64,000 nucleotides of DNA from Phytoseiulus persimilis (taxonomy: Eukaryota; Arthropoda; Arachnida; Mesostigmata; Phytoseiidae), in contig CM075103.1 of assembly GCA_037576195.1 (NCBI GenBank), positions 1,240,001 to 1,304,000 on the forward strand, given 5' to 3'. Made by a program: the position numbers and the translations under genes. Of the stretch, positions 12,101 to 23,603 are shown piece by piece (the first letter of the stretch is position 1; the number at the start of each line of letters is the position of its first letter). The notes beneath the pieces were generated by a model, which saw nothing but the letters and a program-made list of their open reading frames with translations, was not told the DNA's origin and made no database searches.

Positions 12101-13559
12101 GGTAAGCGATACTTCTCACCCGTCGAAACACACCACAAAGGTTTCTTTCCGTTAGAATTCGCACAGATGATCTCGGCTGTCAGAAAAATTCGCGTTTATT
12201 TCCAGACAAATACGAACGGTGCTCACGGTGATACACCTGAACCTCTGCATTTGTCTGTTCGTCTCCGAACTGATCATCGTGATGCACAATTTGGTGTACA
12301 TATCCTCTGAGGGCGTACGTCATTCCCGCGTTCTCATGTATCATTCATTGTAAAGAGATCAGGCATTCGGGTCAGCGGAATCAACTACGGCACTCTCATT
12401 ACAGTTCCGATGTAACCCGTACGTGGGAGCGCTCGTACACTACTCGTTTCTGACAATCATCGCTTGGTCGACATTGGAAGGCGTGTACATCCTACAGCTC
12501 ATGATCGTTGTCTTCAAGCCACCCGAGTCGCACACACGCTACTACCTTATGATCGGTTACTTGTTGCCAGCTTTATTCCCATTGATTGGAGCGATTCTGG
12601 GAACAGAATATACGACTCAATCAGGCCAGTTGTGCTTTCTCCACAAGGAAACTCGTGGACTCTTCTGGACCTTCCTCGCTCCGCTGATGGTACGACCCCA
12701 CCATTTAACAATGAAGTTTTCCCACCGACGAGAACGCTGACATTCTGCGGGTGGCCGAAAACCTCCTCATATTAGGGATCGAATCGCTCCGCGGCTCCGA
12801 TTCCTGTCTTCAGTTTCGTCGATGGCGACGATCTTGCGGCGAGTTTCCTCAAATGCTTCCATTTTATAGATCATGCTGAGCGTGAATGTGGTTGCGCTAT
12901 CGAGCGTGATGTACCGGTTGTGCACGGTCAGTCGCAACGTGAAAACTGTACGATCGGAGCTCCTTCGGTACCTTCGTGGCGTGCTCTGCATGACAGCCCT
13001 GCTCGGTCTCCAATGGGGACTGGGGGTGATTTCTCTTTCTTTCGACTGGACTCCGCTCAAGTTCACTTGCATCTTGCTCTTCGTCTTCCTCACTCTCGCC
13101 CAGGTACTCAGGCGGGATCTGACGGAATAATCTCCTGTTTCCAAGAAATAATTCCCAAGTCGACACTGACTGCTAGTCCGCTTTACAGGGTCCCTTGATC
13201 TTCGTGGTTCACATCATGCTGGTGAAGGACACCCGTTACGCATTAGCTCGATACCTGTCGAAGAGGGGACGATTCTCGAGATGCCTGGCGGTGAGAACTG
13301 ATTACCGATTTGAGGGGATCTCAGGACTCGATGGTTACTCGGGCTTTTCGATGAGGGTTGCAAAAGTCAACTGTGCCAACTTCCACAGAACTTCATTCGG
13401 CCTCCACCGCCTACAACTGAGATGCACTTGCATCGAGGAAGCAGCTCAACTAAAACCACAGAAGTCATGTCATCAAATCACTCATCCTCAGCTCCGCAAA
13501 CTCCAGTGGCGTCGGATAACGTGATCTTCAATCCATTGGGGAATTCTCAACGAGTTTAA
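9143..13559 (+). CDS. adhesion GPCR with N-terminal C-type-lectin-like domain
   Basis: Cell-surface receptor. Exons: 9143-9233, 9881-10166, 10277-10553, 10618-10680, 10728-10884, 11058-11330, 11460-11706, 11789-11943, 12044-12101, 12206-12314, 12405-12689, 12870-13103, 13189-13290, 13389-13559; 2508 nt, 835 residues, every junction in phase. Order: signal peptide (MRFYCAILLFTSRTLCG); C-type-lectin-like domain about 35-185 (YEGAERLCARYGG, ending ALSWFVCQK); Ser/Thr/Pro linker; helical GAIN subdomain A (about 240-380); GAIN B with a GPS at about 472-498 (CLCYHTTTFGS); seven TM segments about 517-775; 57-residue tail ending NSQRV. Family B2 hallmarks are seen: LEGVYIL in TM3, GYLLPALFP in TM4, LLGLQWGLG in TM6 and AQGPLIFVVH in TM7. 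Autocleavage would be His-Thr/Thr rather than the usual His-Leu/Thr. I see no EPN/QPD/WND sugar-binding triplet, so the lectin-like domain may not bind sugar through calcium. The ligand is unknown. Introns are 47-647 nt. The receptor class is sure; exons 4-7 are the least certain part. Confidence 0.85.
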
Positions 13560-13784
13560 GGATTTCGCGAGAGTGCAAATTCACTGTGCAAACTGTAAAA
13601 AACAATGTACATCTTCCCGTTCGTGAATCAACACGCTCTGCAGCCCCATTTGCCACCCGATCTGCCACCGAAAGACTGACCAGATGGAAGGCATCCATGT
13701 AGAACAGAGTCATTCTGTCACGGTAACGATGGGAGCGTTCGCTACCATTATACCGAGGGGAGGGAATGTGAAATACCAATAGAA

Positions 13785-13790
13785 TTTATT
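13785..13790 (-). terminator. poly(A) signal for IFT81
   Basis: TTTATT on the + strand is AATAAA on the minus strand, 88 nt after the IFT81 stop codon. It lies only 226 nt beyond the adhesion GPCR stop on the other strand, so the two 3' ends converge closely. Confidence 0.65.
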
Positions 13791-13877
13791 CAGGAACAAG
13801 GAAAAGCTAACATTAACAGCTCCTGAGATCTTGTTCTGATAATTTCCCCTCATTTCATCGAGAGAGTACACGAGGCT

Positions 13878-16800
13878 TTATATCATCGATAAGCCTTGAG
13901 ACTGCTTGAAACTGCGAATTTTGACGTCCAAAAGCTTCGCGAGGTCCGTCCACATCTTAAGTTGGTTGGCGAGATTGTCCTGGTTCTGGTTGACATCTTT
14001 TTGTCGCTCCCGCAAGTCTTTGGCTTCTGTCTCCTGTAATCGGCGAAATTTCGATGGAAGTCCAACATCAAAAGCTATATCACTGCTCTCGGGATCTCAA
14101 AAGATGAATGGACATGATCACCTGGTCGTAAATGGTCGAGTTGACTTTCTCGCGGAAAGTTTGTTTCTTCACTTTGGGATCCGAACTTTTGTAGGCGGCG
14201 AGCTCGGCTTTGATCATGAACTCCATCCTGAGCTCCTCCAGCCTTCTTTCTCGATTATTCAAATGATACTTCGATTCGTGAGATGCAACTCGTTCCCTTG
14301 AAAGCGAAATATCCATTTGAACCGATGTACCACAGATCGCTTCGTCGAGAACTGGAATGGGACGTACCTCAACTGTTGGACATCCAATTCCAACTTCGCC
14401 ATCGAGGTATCCAGTCCCATTGCGCATGAGTTGTACGTATTTTTCTTGTCTTCGTACTCTTCGTGGAGCTCGAGAATCTTTTGACGCAAAGGTTTGAGTT
14501 CCTGCAAAGCGCGGACAGAAAGTCAGCAGCTCGAAATTTATGAAAGTGTCATCCTGAGCTGAACTCCATTCCGTTGGAAATTTTCCAGGAAGGACTGTAG
14601 GGGTAAAATTCGATCCCAGATTTGAGCTCTGTCCTGCTTGGGAATTCGTCTCAGCGTGGGGGCTCGTGACTTGGATTGAAGTGCAAGGGAAGGGGTCCTA
14701 CCTTTATCAGCGGTGCCAACTCGGTTTTCTTTGCGGCAATATGGGCATTTAGTTGCTCGACCATCTGGGACATCTCTTCAAGAGTTGCTCCCTTTTGCTG
14801 ATCCAGACGAGCCTTGAGCGTCGAGATGTGCTCAAGTTTACTCTGGGCATCCGAGTATCCCCCCACGCCTGAAATGAACGGATCATCAGAAAAATCTCAG
14901 GCATGCCAGACCGCTGGAGCTGTCATGGTTGGAGGAGATTCGCCATCACCTTTCGTGTGCTCGGCCGTTATGAGATTTTCCGTGGCTTCCTTTTCACGCT
15001 GTAAGAGCTCATCTTCCTCAGCGGCGAGTTTCTCCGTTTCCGCTCTCAGTTCTTCGAGGTCCTGTTTGTATTGCTTGTAGGTATTCGTCTTGGCTCTGAC
15101 AATTGAAGGAGAGACTCGGTCATTCGATAGAAAAACCTTCAAGACGCTCTCGATGTTGCAGAAATCGAGTTCACGATCAAGTGTAGCCTTTCGGCATATG
15201 CTCAAATGTGCTTGTGACCGCAATGATCTTGGATGTAGTTCAAGTGAAGTCTCTGTACTTCACTCTATGCTTGTCATACGGGAACGACCTGGAACGCACC
15301 ATTCCGGCGTGTTCAGCGGTCGTGTGGGATTCGTCTCTCGGACCAAGCTATACCCCGACCGGCCCGCGATGAAACGGATCGATTGCTCAAAACGACGCGG
15401 AACAAGGTTAAACCCTTTCTTGTCAAACGGAGAATCCTAACCCGTTCCGCTATAGCAAGTTCTAGAGTTTAATGATCGGCGCTCCAATCACATCAATCGA
15501 TTTTCTCACATTCCAGGAAACCTTCAAGAGAAGAACTATGCCGTATATACGAAGCTCGGAGGGGATTCCCGAACTTCTTCGATAGAACATTTATCCCGGC
15601 CCATTTGCAGCGTTCGAGATTATGGAGACGGAGAATCGAAACGAAGCCACAGTATGCTAAGCACATCGTCAGATTTGCCCTCCAGGAGAGAGGCATTCCC
15701 TACGTTGTTCTCGAAAGGATGAATTCGTGCGTGTCTTTGCCGCCAGAGATTAGAACGAATGAGAAGTACGAAACCAACAAGGTTTCAGTTCGAGCAGATG
15801 GAGTGACATCGGTACGTGGGAGGCCACAAACGACAGTGAATGCCCGCAACTGGGCTGACCAGCTGTTTCCGTTCTCGGTGAATCGTTCTTTCCGAGATTA
15901 CCTGGACGATCGGAAATGTGATCTTCAATCGGTCGGAGAGCCCGATTCCAGTCCCTGCGAATCGCCGTTAGTTGACGGCGTGATCGGCGACGACGCGTAC
16001 AGTTTCTTTCGGATACCAGAGCTGCTAGACAGCAGTACAGCTTGTCCAGCTCTCGAAACGTATATAGAAAAGTTGCTCAATTGGGATTCGGGTTTGTACT
16101 CGGGTGAGGAATAAATCCAGGAAAACAGAAATCTTTGTGTTCATCTGCAGGGGCTTCCGTCAGACTACGCTCATTTCTACGTATGGAAATCCAGGATATT
16201 TTCGTTTGTTTGTTTTTTCATTTGTCCTCGATGAATTTCTACGCAAAAGCTCGGAACGACGTGGCATGTTGTAGGGCGGCTCATAAGGAACGACATACGC
16301 CACCGATTCCGGGGTCGATCTGATGGTACTTTTGAGTCTGAGGAGGTGGTTCCGAGGTCAATCTGATCCAGAGTTGGGCAGATTCGAATCAAGCAACATC
16401 GAATCAAAATTGATTCGAATCAAAAGCCGTCGAACCAGGCTGATTCGAATCTGCCCAACTCTGATCTGATCATACTTTTGACAGCCTAAGAACGCGGCTC
16501 CCAGAGTCGGTCTGACAATACTCTTCGAAATCTTGGAGGACATTATATCGCCGATCTGACCGTATGTACCAATTGGAGTCAAAGGAGGTGTTTTCAGGAG
16601 CAATCTGACCATACTTTGCGGAATCTGGGAATGGTTCCAGGGTCAATGTGACCATACTCTCCAAGGTCTGAGGTTGTGCTCCCGGGGTCGATCTGACCAT
16701 ACTTTTTGGGGTCCGTGGAGGTGATTTGGAAGTCGATCTGATATCCGCGAGGGCCAACGAGACCGTCCACGAGAGCACACACGCTCGTCCACGAGGGCCT

Positions 16801-19522
16801 GAATGGCCGTCTAGATGACTCTTCGGGACCTTCTAGGATAGCAAGCTCCGAGAAGAGTTTTAGGAGCACCCGATCAAGAAGCTCAGTGCCATATTCGAGT
16901 AGGCGATGCGCGATCCACGAGAAGGGCTTCAGAAACATCCGAAGAAACGATTCCGGGAAACTGAAGCGCGAACCACAAAACGAGCTCCTGGCACACACGA
17001 TGGATCGGTTCAGTGTCGAATTCATGAAACTGGAGCAAAACCCACGGGAGAGCCTCCAAAAATCGCCGACAGACATTTTTCGCTATATTTTCGATTCGAC
17101 AGATATTCTACCGTTTCATTCGAAATTTTCTATCAGTACAGAGCAAGCTGCAATACAGGTTGTCATTCGCGATCGTGCACATGGAAGCATGTTCAAATCG
17201 ATAACAGGCTGTTTTTGCGACGGTTGGGTCATTACTCCAATGCGAGCGGGCTCAACATAACGGGACGCAATCCGGCCGCCCTCCTCGTCGGCTCGAGAAG
17301 ATACGACGTCGAGGGCAACAACGACGAAGACAACCGCTCCGAACAGGGCAAGGTCTTGAAGCGGATCGTCTCGATTGTTTTCTGTACTCCTCAAACTCCG
17401 CTTCTCATGGGAATCATGCATAGTATCATGCACGAATGAGGGCCATCATCTTGGCCCGAAAACTCTTGGAACCGACACGCTTCGCGGCCAAGAAAAGAAC
17501 AGACAGGACGTCTGGGGTCGGAAATGTTGTTCTGTGCCTCATTCCTCCTAAAGGCCATCTCAGTATCATATGCCCACGGACGTAAACAGAGGTCGTTACA
17601 AGTTAGGAGTCTGACCGACAGGAATCACGAGATATCTTCCGACGAGAGCGGCATGACCAGGACTGAATGAATCGAGGAAGCAGCTCAGTACTCTTTCGCG
17701 CCGTCGGACTGATCTCGCTCACCTCAACTTCGTGACATACTGCTTGAACTCTTCTCCGCGCAGAACAGCGTGGGTATCAGCGTAGGCTGCACTCTTCTGC
17801 CGCTTGTCTTCGAGATCAGAATGGACCTGAGCGAGTTGGGCTTGGAGCTGTTCCATCTGCTCCGCCGCTGCTTCTTTCTTCCGAGAAACGATTGCCGCCT
17901 GGGGAGACGCAGGTTCGTCGTTATTGGTTTCGACTCGACAGTCTCCTCGTCAGTTTGTTGAATTTCGCTCACCTGTTGACGGAAGAGTATCTGCTTCTCA
18001 TCAGGATCACTCCTGCGCATCTTCTTTTCGTACAGTCGACCAACTTCGCTGTTCATTTCGGTCAGTTGATTGTTGATCTGGGGGTGGTTTGTTTCATCAG
18101 AAAGGTATCCAGGGAGAACGCTCCCGAGTTCAGAATTATCTTTCTTTCGCAACCAGTCGAGGTCAGCACAACCTTTTCTATGATTTCCTGTGTCATAGCG
18201 GGCTCGGCCACTGCTCTCTGTAAATCTTTCAGCAGCAGACGACCTGACCTGACCTCCCTCGGCAACTTCTCGTGCACAAGATAACCGTTAGCTTTTACTT
18301 CTTCCGTGAGTTTCGCCAACAGACTTTCTGGGGTGGCTCCGACCGCAGTTTGTCTCTCTACTTTGACCTGTATTAGAATTCCAGAATCAGTTCCTGTAAC
18401 CATTTCGTTTGGAGAACATGCATGATAAATCACTTCGGTACCATCTGCTGCAAGCGATTGAGTTTTTGCTCGCTATGAGCCAGCGTGTCTCGCTGCATCA
18501 TACGGTCCTGGGCTAGCCCCTCAGCCCTATCCTGCTCGGCTCGGAGCTTCGCAGCAGCCTCCAGCATCGCATCTTTGTTGTATATATTCGAAACTCTTCG
18601 CTTCACACGATCGATCTTCCGACCCAACTGCTGTCTCTCCTCCTCCATGTGTTCCATATCCTTCTGAATTTCTTGCAAGCTCTGTCCGGACTGTAAGATT
18701 GATTTTCTTGTCAATCAATGCGGTAATATATCTCCTACGCGACTCGTGCAAAATTCGAACAAATCAGTAGGAGACAAATGGAATATTGAAGCCAGCTGAG
18801 CACGATATTTGGGGGTCCAATTTCACGCGTTCGGGCTTGTGTCGGGGTTACGTACCTTGCTCAAACTCTCGTACTCTTTATGGATTGATTTGAACTGATC
18901 GATGAGTTTGTCATATTCGTCCTGGATGTCGACCAAATCAGCGTCGCCCTCCAGATCGGGACTAATTTCGACTTTCATTATGTACCTGTGGAATCGTATA
19001 GCATTACCTCTGAAGGATCCGCCGCGGCTGGGATAGGGACCCTGCAGAAGTTTCGTACCTCGCGACGTATGCTCTTTTCTTATGATGTTCGAGGTTTGCG
19101 AGAATGAATGCCAGTATGTGGTACACGATTCCTTTGTCGCCGTGCACAAGTCCTTGACGAAATGCACTCAGCGAAATGTCCGACGGTGGTTTGTACTTCA
19201 TCACGCGGAGAAGGTTGAGGGCCTGGGTGTTGAATGTTTTCTTGAGTCAGGTGGTCTCTCCCAGTTTTTCTTCGCAAACCTATTCAGGGTAACGAGGCGA
19301 CGCGAAAGACTGCGTCCTGGAGACACCTACTTTGATCGAGAGTTGTTCGGCATCGTCGCTACGCAAGTCGGATTTTGCTTTGGGATCCACGTAAGCGAGA
19401 ACGTCAAACAGCACTTGGAGCAATTGGTCAGACCTTAAGGCATCGAAACTGATCAAATTGAATTTCTTCTCGAACGGGGGATCGTTCAGCTTGGAAATGA
19501 CGAATTTGACTTGCTCCGTCAT
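13878..19522 (-). CDS. intraflagellar transport protein 81 (IFT81)
   Basis: Core subunit of IFT complex B; with IFT74 it binds tubulin for transport along the ciliary axoneme. In arthropods this mostly means sensory-neuron cilia. Exons on the minus strand: 19522-19331, 19222-19059, 18985-18856, 18690-18442, 18367-18173, 18077-17973, 17898-17723, 15095-14950, 14868-14702, 14501-14368, 14296-14122, 14033-13878. Phases close to 662 residues, against 676 in human. The N terminus (MTEQVKFVISKLNDPPFEKK, then NLISFDALRSDQLLQVLFDV) matches the CH-like tubulin-binding domain. Later landmarks are KKRAYVAR, EPAMTQ, SRKKEAAAEQ, LRGEEFKQYVTKLR, GATLEEMSQMV, YNSCAMGLD and the final LKMWTDLAKLL. The rest is coiled coil. 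Intron 7 (15096-17722) is 2.6 kb while the others are 71-200 nt; it holds a MITE, tandem repeats and an antisense ORF. The intron 5 donor is a weak GTTGTG. Ortholog assignment is very sure. Confidence 0.95.
15719..16114 (+). CDS. unrecognised ORF nested antisense in IFT81 intron 7
   Basis: I do not recognise this protein. It is 131 residues from the ATG at 15719. The frame stays open upstream to an acceptor-like site (ATTTGCAG, ending 15610), so the ORF could be the last exon of a longer transcript. Composition is protein-like and acidic near the end (ALETYIEKLLNWDSGLYSG, then EE and stop), without signal peptide or clear domain. The TAA stop overlaps an AATAAA hexamer (16110-16115), which is early for a poly(A) signal. 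It lies wholly inside an intron of IFT81 on the opposite strand. An ORF of this length can arise by chance, so expression data would decide. Confidence 0.3.
   Translation: MNSCVSLPPEIRTNEKYETNKVSVRADGVTSVRGRPQTTVNARNWADQLFPFSVNRSFRDYLDDRKCDLQSVGEPDSSPCESPLVDGVIGDDAYSFFRIPELLDSSTACPALETYIEKLLNWDSGLYSGEE
16272..16780. repeat. degenerate tandem repeat, unit about 44-50 bp
   Basis: Around nine imperfect copies of a unit containing GGGGTCGATCTGACCATACTT followed by a GTCTGAGGAGGTGG-like link. CTGA/CTGACC cores lie near 16317, 16361, 16465, 16513, 16555, 16603, 16647, 16693 and 16737. The left edge (TAGGGCGGCTCA) matches the left edge of the block at 7190-7390. One unit is interrupted by the MITE at 16369-16463. 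The minus strand of the array stays open over several units (YGQIDPG-like peptide repeats), probably by chance. Confidence 0.7.
16369..16463. mobile_element. 95-bp hAT-type MITE with perfect TIRs and 8-bp TSD
   Basis: Terminal inverted repeats of 22 bp are perfect: 16369-16390 starts CAGAGTTGGGCAGATTCGAA and 16442-16463 is its exact reverse complement. The element is flanked by identical 8-bp direct repeats ATCTGATC (16361-16368 and 16464-16471). An 8-bp duplication together with a CAGAGTTGGG-type end is the known signature of hAT elements. The interior is only 51 bp, A/T-rich, with more GAATC motifs and no ORF, so it needs a transposase in trans. The perfect TIRs and target duplication suggest recent insertion. 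Confidence 0.9.
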
Positions 19523-21659
19523 TTTGCTGGCTCAGCTGATTACTCTGGATTGAATGAGAGCGCATGGGATAGTCCGGATACTTGGAGTGTAGTTGCCAGG
19601 ACAACAGTCGTGTCCACATAACGGCTGTGGCGCCAACAGGAGCCGACTTCGAACTCTCCCCTGAACTCGACGCCTTCCGAGTCTTCGATTATGCGTGGTA
19701 TGAAGTTGATCCTGGGAAAATGCTATCAGTCTACGGGAAGATACTAGACCCACATTGAATCATCGGCGGATGGATTCCTGGATTCGGGCAATATCTTCTG
19801 CTCCCGTTGTAGCACATGTTCTCCAAGGTATCTCTTCAAGAGACGTCACTATTCACGATACAACAGGTTTTTTTTTTGAGAAAAGGGAGAGTTTATTCTG
19901 TTCGCGTTTCCAAGTATTTGTCTCATCTCCGCGGCTCAAGCACCGGTATCCCAGTTTTCCTCGGCAGCTCGTCCGGGGGACCCGTGTCCCAGGGTGTGTT
20001 TTTGGTTATATATCTGTAATATTCATGATGTGGGTCTCACTCCTGTTTCCAGTTCTCTAGACAATATAGCAAGCTGCGGCTAGTAAAGAATAAGTTATCT
20101 TATTTATTGGTCAGTTTTGATGATGATGAATCTCCGAAAATATCGGTGCGGCAGTGCTCGCTCAAATCGATCAGCCTCTGCAGAAACGCTCCGCGAAATC
20201 TTCATCCGGAGAGGTTGAGGAACTTATGGGGATGATCCACTTAGCACGCAAACTAAATCGGGGACGGTCCAGCTATTGAAGTTGGCTCTGATCTCTCGAA
20301 GAACCGAACATATTCCAGGTCATTTGTCGTGCATCAACCACTCCTCATTGGGATCGGTCTTCAATCAGCGTTCGAGAGAGCTTCGCTCTGGTGATAGGAT
20401 GTACTCGTTGAATCAAGTCTCTCGGTCACTACTTGATGATTCCCAAGATTGAAAATTCCATTCGTAGAGCGGTGATGACAAATTTAGCGGCCAAACTAGG
20501 AGGTTTCTTTGTATAAAGAAAAGTGCGACTCCATCGGACACATCCTAGGCCGCTCACATCAATTCTGCGAGCGGAAACCCAAATTTCGGGTGAGTTTTGA
20601 TGGGATCCGCATCCCGCGGAGCCGAAAACATTGGTCCGTTTCAGGTTGTTCAAAACCACAACCAAGGACATCCGGCAGGTAAAACTCTGATCCAGGCCAA
20701 CCCCATCGTCTAGGAACCAGATCTCTGATCAGATACTGATAGACCTGAATTGACAATTTTCGACCGATTCCGACGACAACCTTGGATTCAAGCCTCAACG
20801 GCTCTCCGGATGAAAAGCCGTCGCTGTATCCCAAAAGAACTCTGAAATTATCGCTCGTGGTTGACGCCTGGTTTCGTTGAATATGGGTTTTCGATAAGTG
20901 TCCGGATTTTGCAACGGTGATTGTCCGGTGGAGTCTTATCCCTACTTATATACAATCGTATTGCATAGAGTTACCAAAAGTGACGGGGAGAAGTAAAACT
21001 TCGAAAAGGTTGAACCTTTGAGAAGGATCCAGCCAGTTCGAGTGGAAATCTGATAAGTGATCGATTGACTAGTCACCGCAACAGAGCAGGAAATGTATCC
21101 GGACGTAGCAAGCCGATGTCGACCTCGAGTTCGCCCGCCGATTCAATGACGGGTCAGAAATTCGTGGCATTTCAAGCGGAGAAGAGAATGATAGGCAAAC
21201 GAGGCAGACGAACACAAATCTTGAACTCGTTTGCCGTCTATCAATCGTCCTCTGCAGATGTCCGATGGGTAGCCTGTTTGCGTGCAGCACTATGGGTACC
21301 CGTCTAGAATCAGGTCATTGTAATGAAATGAGTTTTAATCCCTCAGGTAACGCCGTCAAAGACAATGCGAATTGGCTTTGGATCGCCACGGACATAGTCC
21401 TCCGCTCATACCATAGGAATAACAAACAATTGCATCGAATCAGTTTCAGGGATCCTCCCGATTCCTTCACAATGCCGAAACCTTGTCAGCAAAAAAAGCT
21501 AGCTCGCCCGCCTCGTGAACGGAGTCGATTTCTCCGAAGTATTGAAGCTGTTCTTGAGCAGGGATCGACGTCGGCACTCAAAATTTCAAGGAACCAAACA
21601 TGGGGAAAACACAAAACATAAATCTATAAATGAGGTTGAATGAAGGAAAACGATTCTGC
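19523..21659. other. intergenic region, IFT81 upstream to R3HDM4-like 3' end
   Basis: The sequence just above 19522 should hold the IFT81 promoter and 5' UTR; I see no TATA box. A poly(T) run of 11 lies near 19867-19877. No frame between 19760 and 21659 shows family features. The R3HDM4-like 3' UTR enters from the right on the minus strand. Confidence 0.4.
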
Positions 21660-23061
21660 TCATCGTTTTGATCGTCGACGAGATTCGAGGTACTTCGAGA
21701 GGGGAATCAACGGACACACGAACACTTCGTCAGGATTTTTCACCAAGGTCCACCTTGTGCCCATATGGTCGAAACCTGGAATCAAAAAACGATACCTCCG
21801 GTCAGCGCTAGATTGAATCTTTCCCAGATGGCATCTTGCAACTTCCTCGAGAGCCCCGAAAATCGTTTTGCAACAAAAATTGAAATTCAAGAGAATGATA
21901 TTTCCACCCACTTCTCGATCGCAAGTTCATGTATTCACACGCAGCGTGCAGCAAAAGTCGGGAAAAGGAATTGTCCATATGGGTCTTGTAGACATCTGAC
22001 GGCGAAGTCTATCGAGAAACGTTCCTTTACCATGAATCCAACCCGGTTTAGGGACCTGAGCAATGTAATTATTAGATTGATATCAAAAACAACAACACCA
22101 TACGAGAATTGAACCCACATCGAAGAAGCTCTCCAAATCCAACTCTATTCTGCGAAGGAGGTCGGTCGGACATCTTTGACGCTTCAGTGTACGCTTCATG
22201 TAGCTGTCGAGACGGCTGTAGCAATCTTCCGCAGAGAATGCGTTCGCTGTTGAGAAGTAAGATCGAAAGTTTCAAGGCAAAGTTGAAAAGTATGTATGGC
22301 TCGGATACCTCAGATGATTCTCGTGCATCCCCTGCCTCAGGTCGCTTTCAAGGCAGATATCCCAGAAAGCTGCTCACTTGAGTTCGGTGATGCATTCTTC
22401 TTGGCATTTTGTCCTAGGTGATAATCGGTCTCGTCGATGTCCTCTGGTTCGGCAGTCAACATTGCGTTCCAGAGCTACGTAGGTAGAACAAACATTATAT
22501 TTCACCGATAGCTCGAATCAGGAGGCTGGACTACATGAGCAGTCCCGCAAGCGTAGTGACTCAGAAATTCATCGTGAGGTGAGCCTCAACTCACAGCAAC
22601 GTTGTCCTTTTCTTGTATCATTAACGTAAATACGGACACCGAATCCTGGATGAAGTCATAAATGGACACCTCGTTGAGATCCCCATCACCGGCCCAAGTA
22701 GCCCGCAACTGTTTCTCTGTAATGGCGCGAATCATCGATACGAAAGATCGAGTCAGCATTGGGTCGACCCGATGAAACTATGGAGGTAGGGACTGTTGGG
22801 GGCGAGCCACGCACCATTCTGAATTCGTCTCTGCTTCCGTTGACTTTTGTGTCCGACGAGACGAGAGCTGAGTCCCTCGACATCGCAGGAACTCAGAACT
22901 GGCTGAGATCGGCGCGTTTTCCTCCGCCGACGTGAGGTTTGACTTAGCTCCAGAAGCTCGCGTGCGTATCTGGCGTCATCGCCGCTTTCTATCAGGCTGA
23001 GAACGAGTCGTGAGATGAGAACTTCAGCGCTTGTTAGCCACGCGGTGCTCTCGTCTTCCAA
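21660..23061 (-). CDS. R3H domain-containing protein 4-like (5' end unresolved)
   Basis: Ortholog candidate of vertebrate R3HDM4, a poorly studied protein whose R3H domain is predicted to bind single-stranded nucleic acid. Minus-strand exons: 23061-22815, 22716-22595, 22474-22378, 22246-22119, 22008-21912, 21775-21660; all phases agree and give 268 residues. The C-terminal half matches the human protein as I recall it with the same spacing: LKRQRCPTDLLRRIELDLES, then FFDTSPSDVYKTHMDNSFSR, then LLLHAACEYMNL, against human LKRSRIP, FFSVSPQAVY and DNSFERLLLHAVCQYMDL. The end is LSKYLESRRRSKR. The first listed exon begins at an acceptor (CCTTAG) and has no Met, so at least one 5' exon is missing. 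A possible start exon is listed at 23393-23463. Family call rests on the R3H half; the N-terminal half is divergent and Arg-rich (SRRRRKTRR). Confidence 0.75.
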
Positions 23062-23392
23062 CTAAGGAACGTGGGAATGAGATTTTTTTTTGGGGAACGC
23101 AAATATTCCCAAGCGAAATCTCAACAAGTTAGCTCGGTGGACGGTTATCTCTCCCTATACAGCTGGATCGTAAGGCCATGTCGGCGATTAGTCAGGCAGT
23201 CGGATAATCGCGTCCGAACTGATTAGAGTTCCGCCATATTTCGCTGCGTTAGGAGTCGACCAAAGTTATCGACGCCGAAAACGCCTCTGGCTCGCTCATT
23301 ATCGAGCTCTGGCTCTCTGTGAATTGGAGTTCCAGTGGCAGTTCCCAGCCGCATCGAACAGAAAATTAGCGTAACCATCGAAGGACACTTAC

Positions 23393-23463
23393 TCTGACAG
23401 AGGATCTTCCTCAACACCTATTATAGGGTCTTGGAAACTCTTTCTGTTTTTTATGACACCCAT
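23393..23463 (-). CDS. possible first coding exon of the R3HDM4-like gene
   Basis: Minus-strand ATG at 23463 begins MGVIKNRKSFQDPIIG and runs to a strong GTAAGT donor at 23392 in phase 2. A candidate second exon follows an acceptor (AATTCACAG) and reads EPELDNERARGVFGVDNFGR in matching phase. I could not find a convincing donor joining it to the exon at 23061. It may belong to this gene or be fortuitous. Confidence 0.3.
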
Positions 23464-23603
23464 CTTTTGATAGGGGAACGAGCTCTCGGAGAGGATGCTA
23501 CGTTTCGGGTCAAAGGAACGATATGCTGAAGCGAGTGGCCAAGAGGTTTCCCCAGTTGCCCTGCAAAGGCAGGCTGTGCAGCTGACAACACCACACAACC
23601 CCG

